From an uncultured Pseudoflavonifractor sp. (GTDB lineage: Bacteria; Bacillota; Clostridia; Oscillospirales; Oscillospiraceae): a DNA stretch of 64,000 nucleotides. Location: NCBI GenBank assembly GCA_947651395.1, contig CANSYW010000002.1:62001-126000 (forward strand), given 5' to 3'. Both the position numbers and the translations under genes were made by a program. Positions 1 through 7,935 of this stretch are shown in pieces (position 1 is the stretch's first letter; each line of letters opens with the position of its first letter). Below the pieces are notes generated by a model. It searched no databases. It saw nothing but the letters and a program-made list of their open reading frames with translations, and was not told the origin of the DNA.

Positions 1-483
1 TGGATCCCTCCTAGTTTTCCGAAGGCGCAGATAGAAGGCCAGATTGCTCAAAAGGAAGAAACCGCCCATAACGACCATTCCCGCCTTCCAGACCAGTTCC
101 AGTACCTGCTGCGCCGACAGCCTCCGGTACTGTACCGCCGTCTCGTCGGTCTCCACCACCCAGACCCGATCCTGGGTGGGCGTTATGGCCTGCTCCGGGG
201 CGGTATCGGGGGCGGTGGGGTGCTGGGACAGGGGCTGCCGGGCCACGGGGATGAACACCGGCCCCGGTGTGAAGCGCTCCGCCACCGCCGCCTGCACCGG
301 CCGGGCGGCGGTGAGCACTGAAAAGTCCGCCGCCGGCAGGCTCACCGGCACAAGCAGCCGTACCAGGACCAGACCCCACAGAGCGTACTGTACCCGTCGG
401 GACAAAACGCCCTTGAAGACCTGCCGGATGAGCAGCAGAGCCAGGATCAGGGCGGAAGAGCTAATGAGGATCTCCTTCATCAT
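1..483 (-). CDS. BlaR1/MecR1-like M56 peptidase, N-terminal part (truncated by window)
   Basis: Not in the ORF track because it runs off the window. Reading leftward from ATG at 483 gives 161 codons without a stop. Residues 1-50 hold two hydrophobic segments joined by a short basic stretch, with the motif LSRRVQYALWGLVLVRLLVP that is typical of M56 (BlaR1/MecR1) membrane metalloprotease sensors. A third membrane segment (GMVVMGGFFLLSNLAFYL) lies near the cut. The HExxH protease motif would be outside the window. It starts one base after the blaI stop (TGA-C-ATG), with an AAGGAGGGG ribosome site inside blaI, so the two are co-transcribed. By family role it senses a cell-wall stress or beta-lactam and inactivates the repressor; the ligand is unknown. 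Confidence 0.8.
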   Translation of the reverse strand, partial: MMKEILISSSALILALLLIRQVFKGVLSRRVQYALWGLVLVRLLVPVSLPAADFSVLTAARPVQAAVAERFTPGPVFIPVARQPLSQHPTAPDTAPEQAITPTQDRVWVVETDETAVQYRRLSAQQVLELVWKAGMVVMGGFFLLSNLAFYLRLRKTRRDP

Positions 484-484
484 G

Positions 485-856
485 TCACTTCCCCTCCTTG
501 GCACTCTCCAGAATGGCGGTGAGCTCGTCGATATCCTGCCGGGTCAGGGCCTTGCTGTCCACCATGGCGCTCATCATCAGGCCCAGGCGGCCGCCGTAGA
601 CCTTCCCCAAAAAGCTCTCGGTCTCCTGGCGCGCGGCGTCCTGACGGCGGAGCAGGGGGGAGTACCCCTTGGGCGTCCTGCCGTCGTGGCGAACCGCCCC
701 CTTGTCCTCCAGCCGGGCGAGCATGGTGATGACGGTGTGCTTGCCCCAGCCCGTCTCAGGCTGCAGGGCGGCGGTGAGCTGGGTGATGGTCATGGGCGCG
801 TGCTCCCAGAGCCTGTTCATCAACTTCCACTCGCCGTCGGACAGATTCACTTTCAT
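485..856 (-). CDS. BlaI/MecI-family transcriptional repressor
   Basis: A 123-residue winged-helix protein, the usual size for BlaI/MecI/CopY. It begins with VNLSDGEWKLMNRLWEH and carries the recognition-helix segment WGKHTVITMLARLEDKGAV, followed by a C-terminal dimerisation/cleavage helix region. The family binds dyad operators as a dimer and is inactivated by proteolysis triggered by the adjacent M56 sensor. The start has a GGGAGG site seven bases upstream. A strong promoter overlapped by an inverted repeat lies directly upstream, which fits autoregulation. No beta-lactamase gene is visible, so the regulon is probably partly elsewhere. Confidence 0.9.
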   Translation of the reverse strand: MKVNLSDGEWKLMNRLWEHAPMTITQLTAALQPETGWGKHTVITMLARLEDKGAVRHDGRTPKGYSPLLRRQDAARQETESFLGKVYGGRLGLMMSAMVDSKALTRQDIDELTAILESAKEGK

Positions 857-883
857 AGGATCGACCTCCCTTGGGTAAACAAA

Positions 884-931
884 CGTCTACCTTCTATGAT
901 GATAATACCACGGGAGGTAGACGGATGTCAA
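884..931 (-). promoter_or_regulatory. blaI promoter with flanking operator half-sites
   Basis: On the minus strand TTGACA (926-931) and TATTAT (902-907) are separated by 18 bases, close to the sigma-A consensus. Inverted arms CGTCTACCT (884-892) and AGGTAGACG (915-923) are perfect complements and bracket the -10 box. One arm sits in the spacer and the other near the transcription start, so a dimer bound here would block polymerase. The arms are 22 bases apart, wider than a classic BlaI palindrome, so two separate half-sites are possible. Confidence 0.65.
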
Positions 932-975
932 CCTAAATAAAGTGACAATACAGTTACAGTTTCCCCAGGGCGCAA

Positions 976-1010
976 TAAACCCCCGGCAGTCCGGAGACTG
1001 CCGGGGGCTG
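976..1010 (-). terminator. Rho-independent terminator of the SLH/efflux operon
   Basis: Perfect 12-bp arms CCCCCGGCAGTC (980-991) and GACTGCCGGGGG (996-1007) enclose a 4-base loop. Read leftward they are followed by TTTATT. It lies just beyond the stop of the leftward SLH gene and stops that operon before blaI. Confidence 0.7.
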
Positions 1011-1024
1011 TAAGCCTGCGGGAT

Positions 1025-2905
1025 TCAGATGGGCTTTGCCACAATCACCCGGATGCGTCCGCCCTCAATAGCGGCCTTGTCGTAGTATCCGGTGAGGGAG
1101 TGCCCGGTGCGGACACGATCCAGGCTGGACAGACGGTAGGTGTTGTTTTCCAGCACGTAGACCGCCGCCTGATCCCACATGGGGAAGGTGTCGCCGTTGG
1201 AGAAGGTGGCCACGGAGGCGTCCGCCCCGGTGAGCCGGGCGGAGCGCAGGGTCGTCATCTTTTCGGGGGAGGCCAGGCTGCCCTTTATCTGCACGGGGCC
1301 CTTGCTCAGATTCAGGATGCCGTTTTCCTTCACAAAGCCGTAGGTCTGCCCGCCGATGTCATATTGGTAGGCGCCGTAGAAGGTGCTGATAGAGCCGGGG
1401 ATGGGGGTGACGGTCTCGTTGACCTCGGTGAGCACGCCGTAAGCGCACAAATCGCCGGTGGCGTCGTCCAGGATGAGCACGTCCACCTCGCCGTTGGCGT
1501 TCTTCCGGCAGTAGCGCACATCGCCGCTTTCCAGGCTCATGCCCGCCAGGCGGCTGGGGTAGAGCTTCACCGCCGCGCCGGTGCCGTCGGTGTCCAGGAT
1601 CTCCACGTCCTCGGCGAATTTGGTGCTGCCGATCTGGGTGCCCGCGGCGTTGACCTTACCGGAGATGGAGCTGCCGGAGAGGCGGGAGACCTTGGCGTCG
1701 CCCCGGTCGGCCACCGCCACCTGCACCAGGTTCCCCGCCTTGAGGGAGGAGCCTGCGTCCAGGGGATAGGAGTAGGTTTGACCGTCGGTGGCGGCGATGA
1801 GGGCGGTCTTGGCGGTGTAGCTGTTGCCGCTCTGGTCGGTGTAGGCGGCGTCGGTCACCGCCTGCACCACGCCGTAGAGGGTGCCGCTGCCCGCGGCGGA
1901 GGAGGCCACCGCCGCCACCTGACCGTCCCGGCCCAGCAGGAGGGTCACCGTATCTCCGGTCTTATAGGCGCCCAGGTTGGACAGGGCGTAGGCCGCCTCG
2001 GCGGTCTCGATGGAGTAGGTCTTGCCCGCCACGGTGACAGCCTGGGGGCTGGCGGCGGAGGGGGAGACCGCCTGGTACAGGCCCGTCACCTTGTTGGAGT
2101 ACGCCCACAGGGTGCGCATGGAGGCGGAGTAGTAGATCACGTCATTGGGCTGGAGGGCGGCCAGGGTGGCCAGGGAGCCGCCCCGGTACACCGTGGCGGT
2201 GTCCACGTCAAAGTTGATCTTGCCGCGCCAGTCGCCCTCCATCACCACCGGGCCGTTCATGGCGGCGTTGATGAGTCCCACCCGGTCGATCTCCCCGGCG
2301 GCGGTGAGGGGATAGCCCAGAGAGGTCAGGTAGGGCGTTCCCGTCTTGGTGGCGGCGGTGAGCAGGTTGTAGAACAGGTACATGGCATCCTGCCGTGTCA
2401 TGGCACTGGTCTGGCCGATGGTGATACCCTCGTCCAGATCCTCTTTATAGTAGAGGGCCATCTGCCCCGCGGGCCAGGCCCCGGAGAAGTCGCTGTCGCT
2501 GTAGCCCAGCAGACGCACCGCCATGGTCACCCCCTCCTGGAGGGTGATGGAGCGGTCGGGCTCAAAATAGCCGTAGACGTTGCCGTTGACATACCCGGCG
2601 GCCACGGCGGCCTCCACATAAGGGGCCGCCCAGTGGGTGTAGGGGACATCGGGGTAGGGGGAGACCGTGGTGGTCGCGCCCACATTCTTTCCCCTGGGGG
2701 AGGCGGCGATGACCAGCTTGGTGAACTCCGCCCTCGTCACCTGGCGGGAGAGCATCAGATCGCCCTCCTCATTGCCCGTCATGATGTCCAGCGCGGCCAG
2801 AACCTGAGCCATGTCGGCGGTGGTGACCTGGGCGGCGTGGGCGGCGGGGAGGAGGCTGGCCGACAGGGCCAGGGAGAGCAGGATGGGTAAGATTCGTTTC
2901 TTCAT
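1025..2905 (-). CDS. SLH-domain surface protein
   Basis: 626 residues with a cleavable signal peptide (MKKRILPILLSLALSASLLPAAHA). About residues 25-200 contain three S-layer-homology units, the clearest being YPDVPYTHWAAPYVEAAVAA followed by an F-x-P-D-R-S-I-T half; the others end in VTRAEFTKLV and MTRQDAMYLF. The remaining 400 residues are beta-rich, low in cysteine, and not recognised. SLH domains anchor proteins to pyruvylated cell-wall polymers. The gene starts 15 bases after the permease stop with an AAGGAG site, so it is the last gene of the exporter operon. Whether it is cargo, a wall-side channel partner or merely co-expressed cannot be told from sequence. Confidence 0.85.
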   Translation of the reverse strand: MKKRILPILLSLALSASLLPAAHAAQVTTADMAQVLAALDIMTGNEEGDLMLSRQVTRAEFTKLVIAASPRGKNVGATTTVSPYPDVPYTHWAAPYVEAAVAAGYVNGNVYGYFEPDRSITLQEGVTMAVRLLGYSDSDFSGAWPAGQMALYYKEDLDEGITIGQTSAMTRQDAMYLFYNLLTAATKTGTPYLTSLGYPLTAAGEIDRVGLINAAMNGPVVMEGDWRGKINFDVDTATVYRGGSLATLAALQPNDVIYYSASMRTLWAYSNKVTGLYQAVSPSAASPQAVTVAGKTYSIETAEAAYALSNLGAYKTGDTVTLLLGRDGQVAAVASSAAGSGTLYGVVQAVTDAAYTDQSGNSYTAKTALIAATDGQTYSYPLDAGSSLKAGNLVQVAVADRGDAKVSRLSGSSISGKVNAAGTQIGSTKFAEDVEILDTDGTGAAVKLYPSRLAGMSLESGDVRYCRKNANGEVDVLILDDATGDLCAYGVLTEVNETVTPIPGSISTFYGAYQYDIGGQTYGFVKENGILNLSKGPVQIKGSLASPEKMTTLRSARLTGADASVATFSNGDTFPMWDQAAVYVLENNTYRLSSLDRVRTGHSLTGYYDKAAIEGGRIRVIVAKPI

Positions 2906-2920
2906 GGTAGATACTCCTTA

Positions 2921-4141
2921 TCAATCGTATCTCAGGGCGTCGATGGGGTTGAGTTTGGCCGCCTTGTTGGCGGGCAGATAGCCGAAGAGGATGCCGATGG
3001 CCACCGAGACCCCGAAGGCCACGGCGATCCCCTGAAGGGTGGGCATGGCCACGAATCCGTCATTGCCGGTGCCCAGCACCAGGGCGATGACATTGGTGAT
3101 CGCATTGGCCATGATGATGCCCAGCACGATGCCGATGCCGCCGCCGATGGCGGAGGTGGTGCCCGCCTCGATGATGAACTGGCTGCGGATATCCCGGCCC
3201 TTGGCCCCCAGAGATTTCCGGATGCCGATCTCCCGGGTGCGCTCGGTGACGGACACCAGCATGATGTTCATGATGCCGATGCCGCCCACCAGCAGGGAGA
3301 TGGCGGCGATGAGGGTGAGGATGGCCATGAGCAGGTTTACCATGGAGTCCATGGCGTCCATCATCTCCGCCGAGGTCAAGACTACGTAGTAGTCGGTGTC
3401 GTGGTAGGCCTTGAACAGGCGGTTTTCCACGATGCCCTTGGCCGCGGCGGCGGTGGAGCGGTCGGTGGAGGTGAACATATAAAGGACGTACCACTGGGAA
3501 CCGCCCAGCCGGTTGGCCTGGGTATAGGGGATATAGATGCAGTCGTCACTGCTGCCCTCTGAGCTGTCTCCGCTTTGGTCCAACACCCCCACCACGGTAA
3601 AGGGAGCTCCGGAGACAGTGAGGGTCTTGCCCAGGGCGTCCCCGCCGAAAGCCTCCTGCTCCAGGTAGGAGCCGATGACGCACACCGCCATCTCCCGCTC
3701 CACATCCACGTAGGACAGGAAGCGGCCTTTGCCCAGGGAGGAGCCGGTCATGATGGTGTTCTTGTTGACATTGTAGAAGGTCTCGCCCACGCCGTAGACG
3801 CTGGTGCGCTTAAACTCGTCGCTGCCCTGGCGGACGGTGCCCTGGATGCTGTTATAGGGGGTGACCCCGGAGAGGTACTGGGGGTACTTCTCCACCAGGG
3901 CGTACATATCGTCGGCCTTCACGTCCAAAGAGGAGCCGGTGAGATAGACCTGGGCCTGGACCAGGTTGGAGCCCATCTCCTCGAACTGGTCGTTCATGTA
4001 GTTCTGCATGCCGTTGCCCAGGGAGGTGATGATGATGACCGCCGCCACGCCGATGATGATGCCCAGCATGGTCAGCAGGGAGCGCATCTTGCTGGTCATC
4101 AGGCTCTTCACCGCCAGGCGGAAGGATTGTCCGAAGTTCAT
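2921..4141 (-). CDS. MacB-type ABC transporter permease (FtsX fold)
   Basis: 406 residues with the MacB layout: one N-terminal membrane helix (about 20-42, MLGIIIGVAAVIIITSLG), a large extracytoplasmic domain (about 45-275), then three C-terminal helices with the family motif ERTREIGIRKSLGAKGRDI between the first two. It couples ATP hydrolysis to mechanical movement of its outside domain rather than to a classic transmembrane channel. Its ATG overlaps the ATPase stop by four bases (ATGA), so translation is coupled. Substrate is unknown; relatives export antimicrobial peptides, macrolides or lipoproteins. Confidence 0.9.
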   Translation of the reverse strand: MNFGQSFRLAVKSLMTSKMRSLLTMLGIIIGVAAVIIITSLGNGMQNYMNDQFEEMGSNLVQAQVYLTGSSLDVKADDMYALVEKYPQYLSGVTPYNSIQGTVRQGSDEFKRTSVYGVGETFYNVNKNTIMTGSSLGKGRFLSYVDVEREMAVCVIGSYLEQEAFGGDALGKTLTVSGAPFTVVGVLDQSGDSSEGSSDDCIYIPYTQANRLGGSQWYVLYMFTSTDRSTAAAAKGIVENRLFKAYHDTDYYVVLTSAEMMDAMDSMVNLLMAILTLIAAISLLVGGIGIMNIMLVSVTERTREIGIRKSLGAKGRDIRSQFIIEAGTTSAIGGGIGIVLGIIMANAITNVIALVLGTGNDGFVAMPTLQGIAVAFGVSVAIGILFGYLPANKAAKLNPIDALRYD

Positions 4142-4914
4142 TCCCCCACCTCCTCGACCAGGAGGGCGGCAAAGCCGTCGTCTTCGTCGGCGGCCCCGGT
4201 CTCCTCGGGCTGTACCACAGCCTGGGGATCCTGGGAGTCCCCGTCGTAGATGATCCTGCCATCCTGAAGGCGTACGATGCGCTTGGCCTTCACGGCGATG
4301 GAGTTATCGTGGGTGATGAGGACTACGGTGTCCCCCTCGGCGTTGAGCTTCTGGAGGAAGGAGAGCACCTCCCGGCCGGTGCGGGAGTCCAGGGCTCCGG
4401 TGGGCTCATCGGCCAGGATCACCGAGGGGTTCCCCGCCAGGGCCCGGGCGATGGACACCCGCTGCTGCTGGCCGCCGGAGAGCTGAGAGGGCAGGTTCTT
4501 CCGCTTGTCGGCCAGACCCACCCGCTCCAGAGACCGGATGGCCCGTTCGTGGCGCTCCTCGGCGGAGACGCCGGCGTAGAGAAGGGGCAGCTCCACGTTT
4601 TCCTGCACGTTCAGCTTGGGGATGAGGTTGTACTGCTGGAAGATGAAGCCCAGCATTTTGTTGCGGATCTCCGCCTGCTGGTCGTCCTCCATGGTGGACA
4701 CATCGATGCCGCCCAGATGGTAAGTGCCGGAGGTGGGCACATCCAGACAGCCGATGATGTTCATGGCGGTACTTTTGCCGGAGCCGGACTGGCCCACGAT
4801 GGCCACGAATTCCCCCTGGTCGATGGTGAGATCCACCCCGTCCAGGGCGTGGACGGTCTCCTCGCCCATCTGGTAAATTTTGTAGATGTCTTTGAATTCG
4901 ATGAGGTGTTCCAT
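4138..4914 (-). CDS. MacB/LolD-type ABC transporter ATPase
   Basis: 258 residues, all ABC motifs in order: Walker [10 protein letters not shown] near residue 40, Q-loop [10 protein letters not shown], signature [15 protein letters not shown], Walker [13 protein letters not shown] and the H-loop TH. The 'DEPTGALD' and 'NIIGCLD' forms are typical of the MacB/LolD/FtsE branch. An acidic tail of about 35 residues after the core ([12 protein letters not shown]) is unusual and unassigned. It lies three bases after the adaptor stop and overlaps the permease start, so adaptor, ATPase and permease are made together. Confidence 0.93.
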   Translation of the reverse strand: MEHLIEFKDIYKIYQMGEETVHALDGVDLTIDQGEFVAIVGQSGSGKSTAMNIIGCLDVPTSGTYHLGGIDVSTMEDDQQAEIRNKMLGFIFQQYNLIPKLNVQENVELPLLYAGVSAEERHERAIRSLERVGLADKRKNLPSQLSGGQQQRVSIARALAGNPSVILADEPTGALDSRTGREVLSFLQKLNAEGDTVVLITHDNSIAVKAKRIVRLQDGRIIYDGDSQDPQAVVQPEETGAADEDDGFAALLVEEVGE

Positions 4915-4917
4915 AGC

Positions 4918-6621
4918 TTACATCCCCATCATGGCGCTCATAAAGCTGGAGGCGGCGTTGGGGATAAAGACCACATCCCCCTCCTCCAATCCGGAGAGGA
5001 CCTCAATGTACTCATCGTTGTTCCGGCCCAGCTCCACCGGGCGCTGTTCCAGCTTGGTAAAGTCCGCCAGGCCGCCGTTCTCGTCCAGGGCGCCCTCTCC
5101 GGCCACCAGGACGTAGGGGATCTCGGAGCGCTGGATGGCGTCCACGGGGACGCAGAGGACGCTGCCTACCTCCTCCACGATGATGTTGGCCGAGACGCTC
5201 ATGCCGGGGAGAAGGCCCTCAGCGGCCAGGTCCTGGCCGTTGCCGTCCACTGCCACGGTGACGGGGTAGGAGGTGTTGCCGTTCTGGGTGGTGCCGTTGA
5301 TGTTCACCTTTTCCACCACGCCGGTAAACTCCTGTCCGTCCAGAGCGTCGGCAGTGAAGGTGACCCTCTGGCCCGCCTGGACCCGGACCACGTCCATCTC
5401 GGAGACGTTGATGTCAAAGGTGAGGCGGGACATATCATAAATGACCGCCAGGAAGGCGTTGGCTCCAGTGGAGGAGGCGGTGGAGGGGTCGTAGTTGTCC
5501 CCCTCCTTATAATTTTTCTCGATGACGGTGCCGGTGATGGGGGAGGTGATGGTGTAATCCTCCAGGCTGTCCTCGGCGCGCTGGAGGCTGTCCTGGGCGT
5601 TGCGCAGGGCCAGTTGGGCGTTGCGGAGCTGAATGGCGGCGGCGTCGATCTGATCCTGCATCTGGGTCTCCTTGAATTCGCCCACGACCTGGCCGTCGGC
5701 GACCCGGTCGCCCTCGTGGAGCGTCAGGGTCTCCAGCTCCCCGGAATACTTGGCAATGAGCTGCTTGCTCTCGCCGTAGGCGAACTGGCCGGAGGAGGCG
5801 CAGGTCACATCTCCCACGGCGGCGGAGCCCATGGAGCTGTCGGACAGGGCGCCGGGATTCTGGACGGTGATGGTCACATTGCGCACCAGGGCGCCGCCGG
5901 CGCCTACGGCGTCGGTGGCGGATATCTCGGTAATGGCGCCGTAGAGGATCTCGGCGGTGCCGGAGACGGTGACCGAGGCCGGCTGGCCCACATAGAACCC
6001 GGCGGCGCTCACCGAGTGGAAGGGCACCTCCAGCTTCATGTTGTCCCGATCCAGGATGTCGGCGACGGGGGTGCCCGCGCCCACGGTGTCGCCGGGATCC
6101 ACATAGACCTTGGTGACCACGCCGTTGGCGTTGGCCTTTACCTGCCGGTCTTCGGCGTTGTCATTGCGGGTGCGGACGAGGCTGTCGTAGTTGAGCTGGG
6201 CGGACTGCACCGAGAGCTGGGCCTGCTCCACGCCGGTGCGGGCCTGCTTGATGGCGTTCTCCACGTCGGAGGCGTCGATGGTGAACAGCACGTCGTCCTT
6301 CTCCACCGTGTCCCCCTCCTCAAAGGGGGCGGTGAGGATCTCCCCCTTGATGAGGGTGGTGGCCTTGTAGGAGTCGTTGGACTTGATGGTGCCCGGGCCG
6401 GTGACGGCCACGGTCAGGTCCTGCACCTGGGCCACGGCAGGCAGGTAGTTGCCTGCCGCACTCTGGATCCCGCCGGACATGCACCGGGACAGAACGAAGA
6501 GAATGACGGCCACGATCACCACAAGGATGACGAGCCGTTTGATCCACTTTTTCTTCTTTTTGGGAACCTGGAGCTTGGGAGCCTCCTTGACGGGAGTCTG
6601 GACATTGCTTTGGTCGGCCAT
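4918..6621 (-). CDS. HlyD/MacA-family membrane-fusion (adaptor) subunit
   Basis: 567 residues. A lysine-rich cytoplasmic start is followed by one anchor helix (about 28-47, LVILVVIVAVILFVLSRCM). Next come a lipoyl half (IKGEILTAPFEEGDTVEKDD), a helical hairpin rich in A/Q/L, the second lipoyl half, and beta-barrel and membrane-proximal domains. It contains two lipoyl-like pairs, longer than the roughly 400 residues usual for MacA. In Gram-positive bacteria such adaptors extend from the permease through the wall layer. First gene of the operon; ATG preceded by GGAAGGAG. The internal repeat (residues about 85-160 and 280-370) suggests a fused or extended hairpin. Confidence 0.85.
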   Translation of the reverse strand: MADQSNVQTPVKEAPKLQVPKKKKKWIKRLVILVVIVAVILFVLSRCMSGGIQSAAGNYLPAVAQVQDLTVAVTGPGTIKSNDSYKATTLIKGEILTAPFEEGDTVEKDDVLFTIDASDVENAIKQARTGVEQAQLSVQSAQLNYDSLVRTRNDNAEDRQVKANANGVVTKVYVDPGDTVGAGTPVADILDRDNMKLEVPFHSVSAAGFYVGQPASVTVSGTAEILYGAITEISATDAVGAGGALVRNVTITVQNPGALSDSSMGSAAVGDVTCASSGQFAYGESKQLIAKYSGELETLTLHEGDRVADGQVVGEFKETQMQDQIDAAAIQLRNAQLALRNAQDSLQRAEDSLEDYTITSPITGTVIEKNYKEGDNYDPSTASSTGANAFLAVIYDMSRLTFDINVSEMDVVRVQAGQRVTFTADALDGQEFTGVVEKVNINGTTQNGNTSYPVTVAVDGNGQDLAAEGLLPGMSVSANIIVEEVGSVLCVPVDAIQRSEIPYVLVAGEGALDENGGLADFTKLEQRPVELGRNNDEYIEVLSGLEEGDVVFIPNAASSFMSAMMGM

Positions 6622-6670
6622 ATGTATGTTCTCCTTCCGGATCCATTCTTGGAGCTTGAATCAAGTTTGC

Positions 6671-6702
6671 AGTATAGCATGGTGAAAAGAAAAAAGTGTA
6701 AA
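6671..6702 (-). promoter_or_regulatory. Possible promoter of the exporter operon
   Basis: Leftward TATACT (6671-6676) is preceded by TGC, an extended -10. TTTACA (6697-6702) lies upstream but 20 bases away, wider than ideal. It is the best candidate in the 230-base gap between the divergent exporter and peptidase genes. Confidence 0.35.
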
Positions 6703-6854
6703 CACAAAGTTAAAATTCATTTAAGATGTGAAGACATTGCCGGGGCCGGGCGGAAAAAGAGGCCCGTTTTTCTCCGTGGGGCCCAGTATACGCCGGGTGA
6801 GAGGGAAAAGCAAATCCAAAGTTCTCCCCCGTGGGGAAATTTTCTCGCGGATGG

Positions 6855-6884
6855 GTATAAACGGTGTCGGAGGGGGCAACAATA
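6855..6884 (+). promoter_or_regulatory. Forespore sigma-F-type promoter for the M23 peptidase
   Basis: GTATA (6855-6859), 15 bases, then GGCAACAATA (6875-6884). This matches every position of the Bacillus sigma-F consensus as I know it (GYWTA, about N15, GGHNANAMTW). No sigma-A promoter of similar quality lies closer to the gene. The start codon is 24 bases beyond the -10 box. Confidence 0.6.
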
Positions 6885-6907
6885 GGCCCCGGAGGTGTTA
6901 AAACCAA

Positions 6908-7636
6908 ATGAAACGAACCATGCGAGACCGCGCGGGCGACTTCATGGCCGGGAAGGGCTTCTACATAGTCCTTCTCCTGTGCGTCGCCGCGCTGGGAGCT
7001 TCGGGCTATTATCTCTTTTCCGGTATGACAGACGATCCGGGACGGGCCGTGAGCGGCCCGGCCACGGTGGTGGTGACCCCCACCCCCGTTCCCCGACCCG
7101 TCACCACTCCGGCGTCCTCAGTGACGCCTCCCACCACCGCTGCCCCCACGCCTGTCCCCACGGCGCCCCCAGTGCCTGAGGCGACGGCCCCGGCGGTCCC
7201 GACTCCGGCCGCCACTGCCACCGCCAGCGTTTTTACCTGGCCGGTGAAGGGCGAGGTGCTGCAGGGCTATACCGGCCAGTCTCTGGCCTACAATGAGACC
7301 CTGCGGGACTGGCGGGTCCATCTGGCGGTGGATATCGCCGCCCCGGAGGGCACCCAGGTCATGGCCCCCGCCGGAGGAACGGTGACCGACATCTACACCG
7401 ACGACATGCTGGGCACCGTGGTGGAGATCCTCCACGCCGACAACGTGATCAGCGCCTGCGCCAACCTGGGCGAGATCACCAATGTAGAGATCGGTGATGT
7501 GGTGCGTACCGGCGATGTGATCGGAGCGGTGGGCGCCACCGCCATAGGGGAGATCAGTCAGGTTCCCCACCTGCATCTGGCTATGACCCATAACGGCATT
7601 GACGCCGACCCCCTGGACTATCTGCCCCGGAATTGA
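6908..7636 (+). CDS. SpoIIQ-like M23 (LytM) family peptidase
   Basis: 242 residues: a membrane anchor at about 17-38, a threonine/proline-rich linker (45-105) and a C-terminal LytM domain. The zinc ligands are present: H138 and D142 in VHLAVDI, and the HxH pair H221/H223 in HLHLAM. The first motif has Ala where active endopeptidases usually have Gly. Size, single N-terminal anchor and the sigma-F-type promoter upstream fit SpoIIQ, the forespore half of the engulfment channel, whose clostridial forms keep the metal site. SpoIID is not adjacent, so a vegetative wall hydrolase remains possible. RBS GGAGG ten bases before ATG. Confidence 0.7.
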   Translation: MKRTMRDRAGDFMAGKGFYIVLLLCVAALGASGYYLFSGMTDDPGRAVSGPATVVVTPTPVPRPVTTPASSVTPPTTAAPTPVPTAPPVPEATAPAVPTPAATATASVFTWPVKGEVLQGYTGQSLAYNETLRDWRVHLAVDIAAPEGTQVMAPAGGTVTDIYTDDMLGTVVEILHADNVISACANLGEITNVEIGDVVRTGDVIGAVGATAIGEISQVPHLHLAMTHNGIDADPLDYLPRN

Positions 7637-7649
7637 CGCCCGGGAGTAT

Positions 7650-7669
7650 ATTTAGATAAATATCTAAAT
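7650..7669. repeat. AT-rich palindrome, possible operator
   Basis: ATTTAGATA / AA / TATCTAAAT is a perfect 9-bp dyad just after the peptidase stop. Its half-site TTTAGA-T-A resembles the dyad at 52290-52306. No promoter is evident next to it; role unknown. Confidence 0.35.
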
Positions 7670-7713
7670 GACAGTATAGAACGTGGGGAAGGAAAAGTCA
7701 AGGAAAACAAAAC

Positions 7714-7750
7714 GCGGCCCGGAGAGAACTTCTCTCCGGGCCGCATTCTG
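7714..7750. terminator. Strong hairpin downstream of the M23 gene
   Basis: Arms of 14 bp (GCGGCCCGGAGAGA and its complement, 7714-7727 / 7731-7744) with a 3-base loop. The U-tract is weak in the rightward direction (ATTCTGCTT) but good leftward (TTTTGTTTTCC), though no leftward gene is present. Probably ends the peptidase transcript. Confidence 0.6.
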
Positions 7751-7788
7751 CTTGCATGGATATCCCCCTTTCCTTTTGTTGCTTTCCG

Positions 7789-7797
7789 TGATATAAT
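7789..7797 (+). promoter_or_regulatory. Extended -10 promoter of queT
   Basis: TGATATAAT is a perfect TGn-TATAAT extended -10 (TATAAT at 7792-7797). The -35 region (TTTCCT, 7769-7774) is poor, as is usual for extended -10 promoters. It places the transcript start near 7804, at the first base of the structured leader. Confidence 0.65.
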
Positions 7798-7803
7798 ACC
7801 CCC

Positions 7804-7935
7804 GACTGGTTCCCCACCCAGTCCAACCGGCAGTGAGAAAGCCGTCCGGGGGCGCTGCGCCGTACCCCCGGGGAAGGGCCCGCTGCCGCTGTATGTGGCG
7901 CACATACTCTAAACAAAAAATGGAGGTAATTTGTT
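7804..7935 (+). promoter_or_regulatory. Structured queT leader, candidate preQ1 riboswitch
   Basis: About 130 bases before queT. CCCCCG near 7799-7804 can pair with CGGGGG near 7847-7852 to enclose two hairpins, GACTGG/CCAGTC and CGGC/GCCG. The same CGGGGG can instead pair with the next CCCCCG (about 7866-7872), giving mutually exclusive folds. Then comes a stem GTATGTG-GCG-CACATAC, an A-rich stretch (AAACAAAAAATGG) and the GGAGG site. QueT genes are known to be controlled by preQ1 riboswitches, and class III occurs in related Ruminococcaceae. The class here is my inference; I could not match the consensus base by base. Confidence 0.45.

Noticed and set aside
1100-2890. 596-codon rightward ORF opposite the SLH gene
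   Set aside because: Gly/Val/His-rich antisense shadow of a GC-rich gene; no ribosome site or domain.
4309-6885. 858-codon rightward ORF across the exporter genes
   Set aside because: Composition typical of an antisense frame (GD, VH, LG repeats); the leftward genes have full motifs and ribosome sites.
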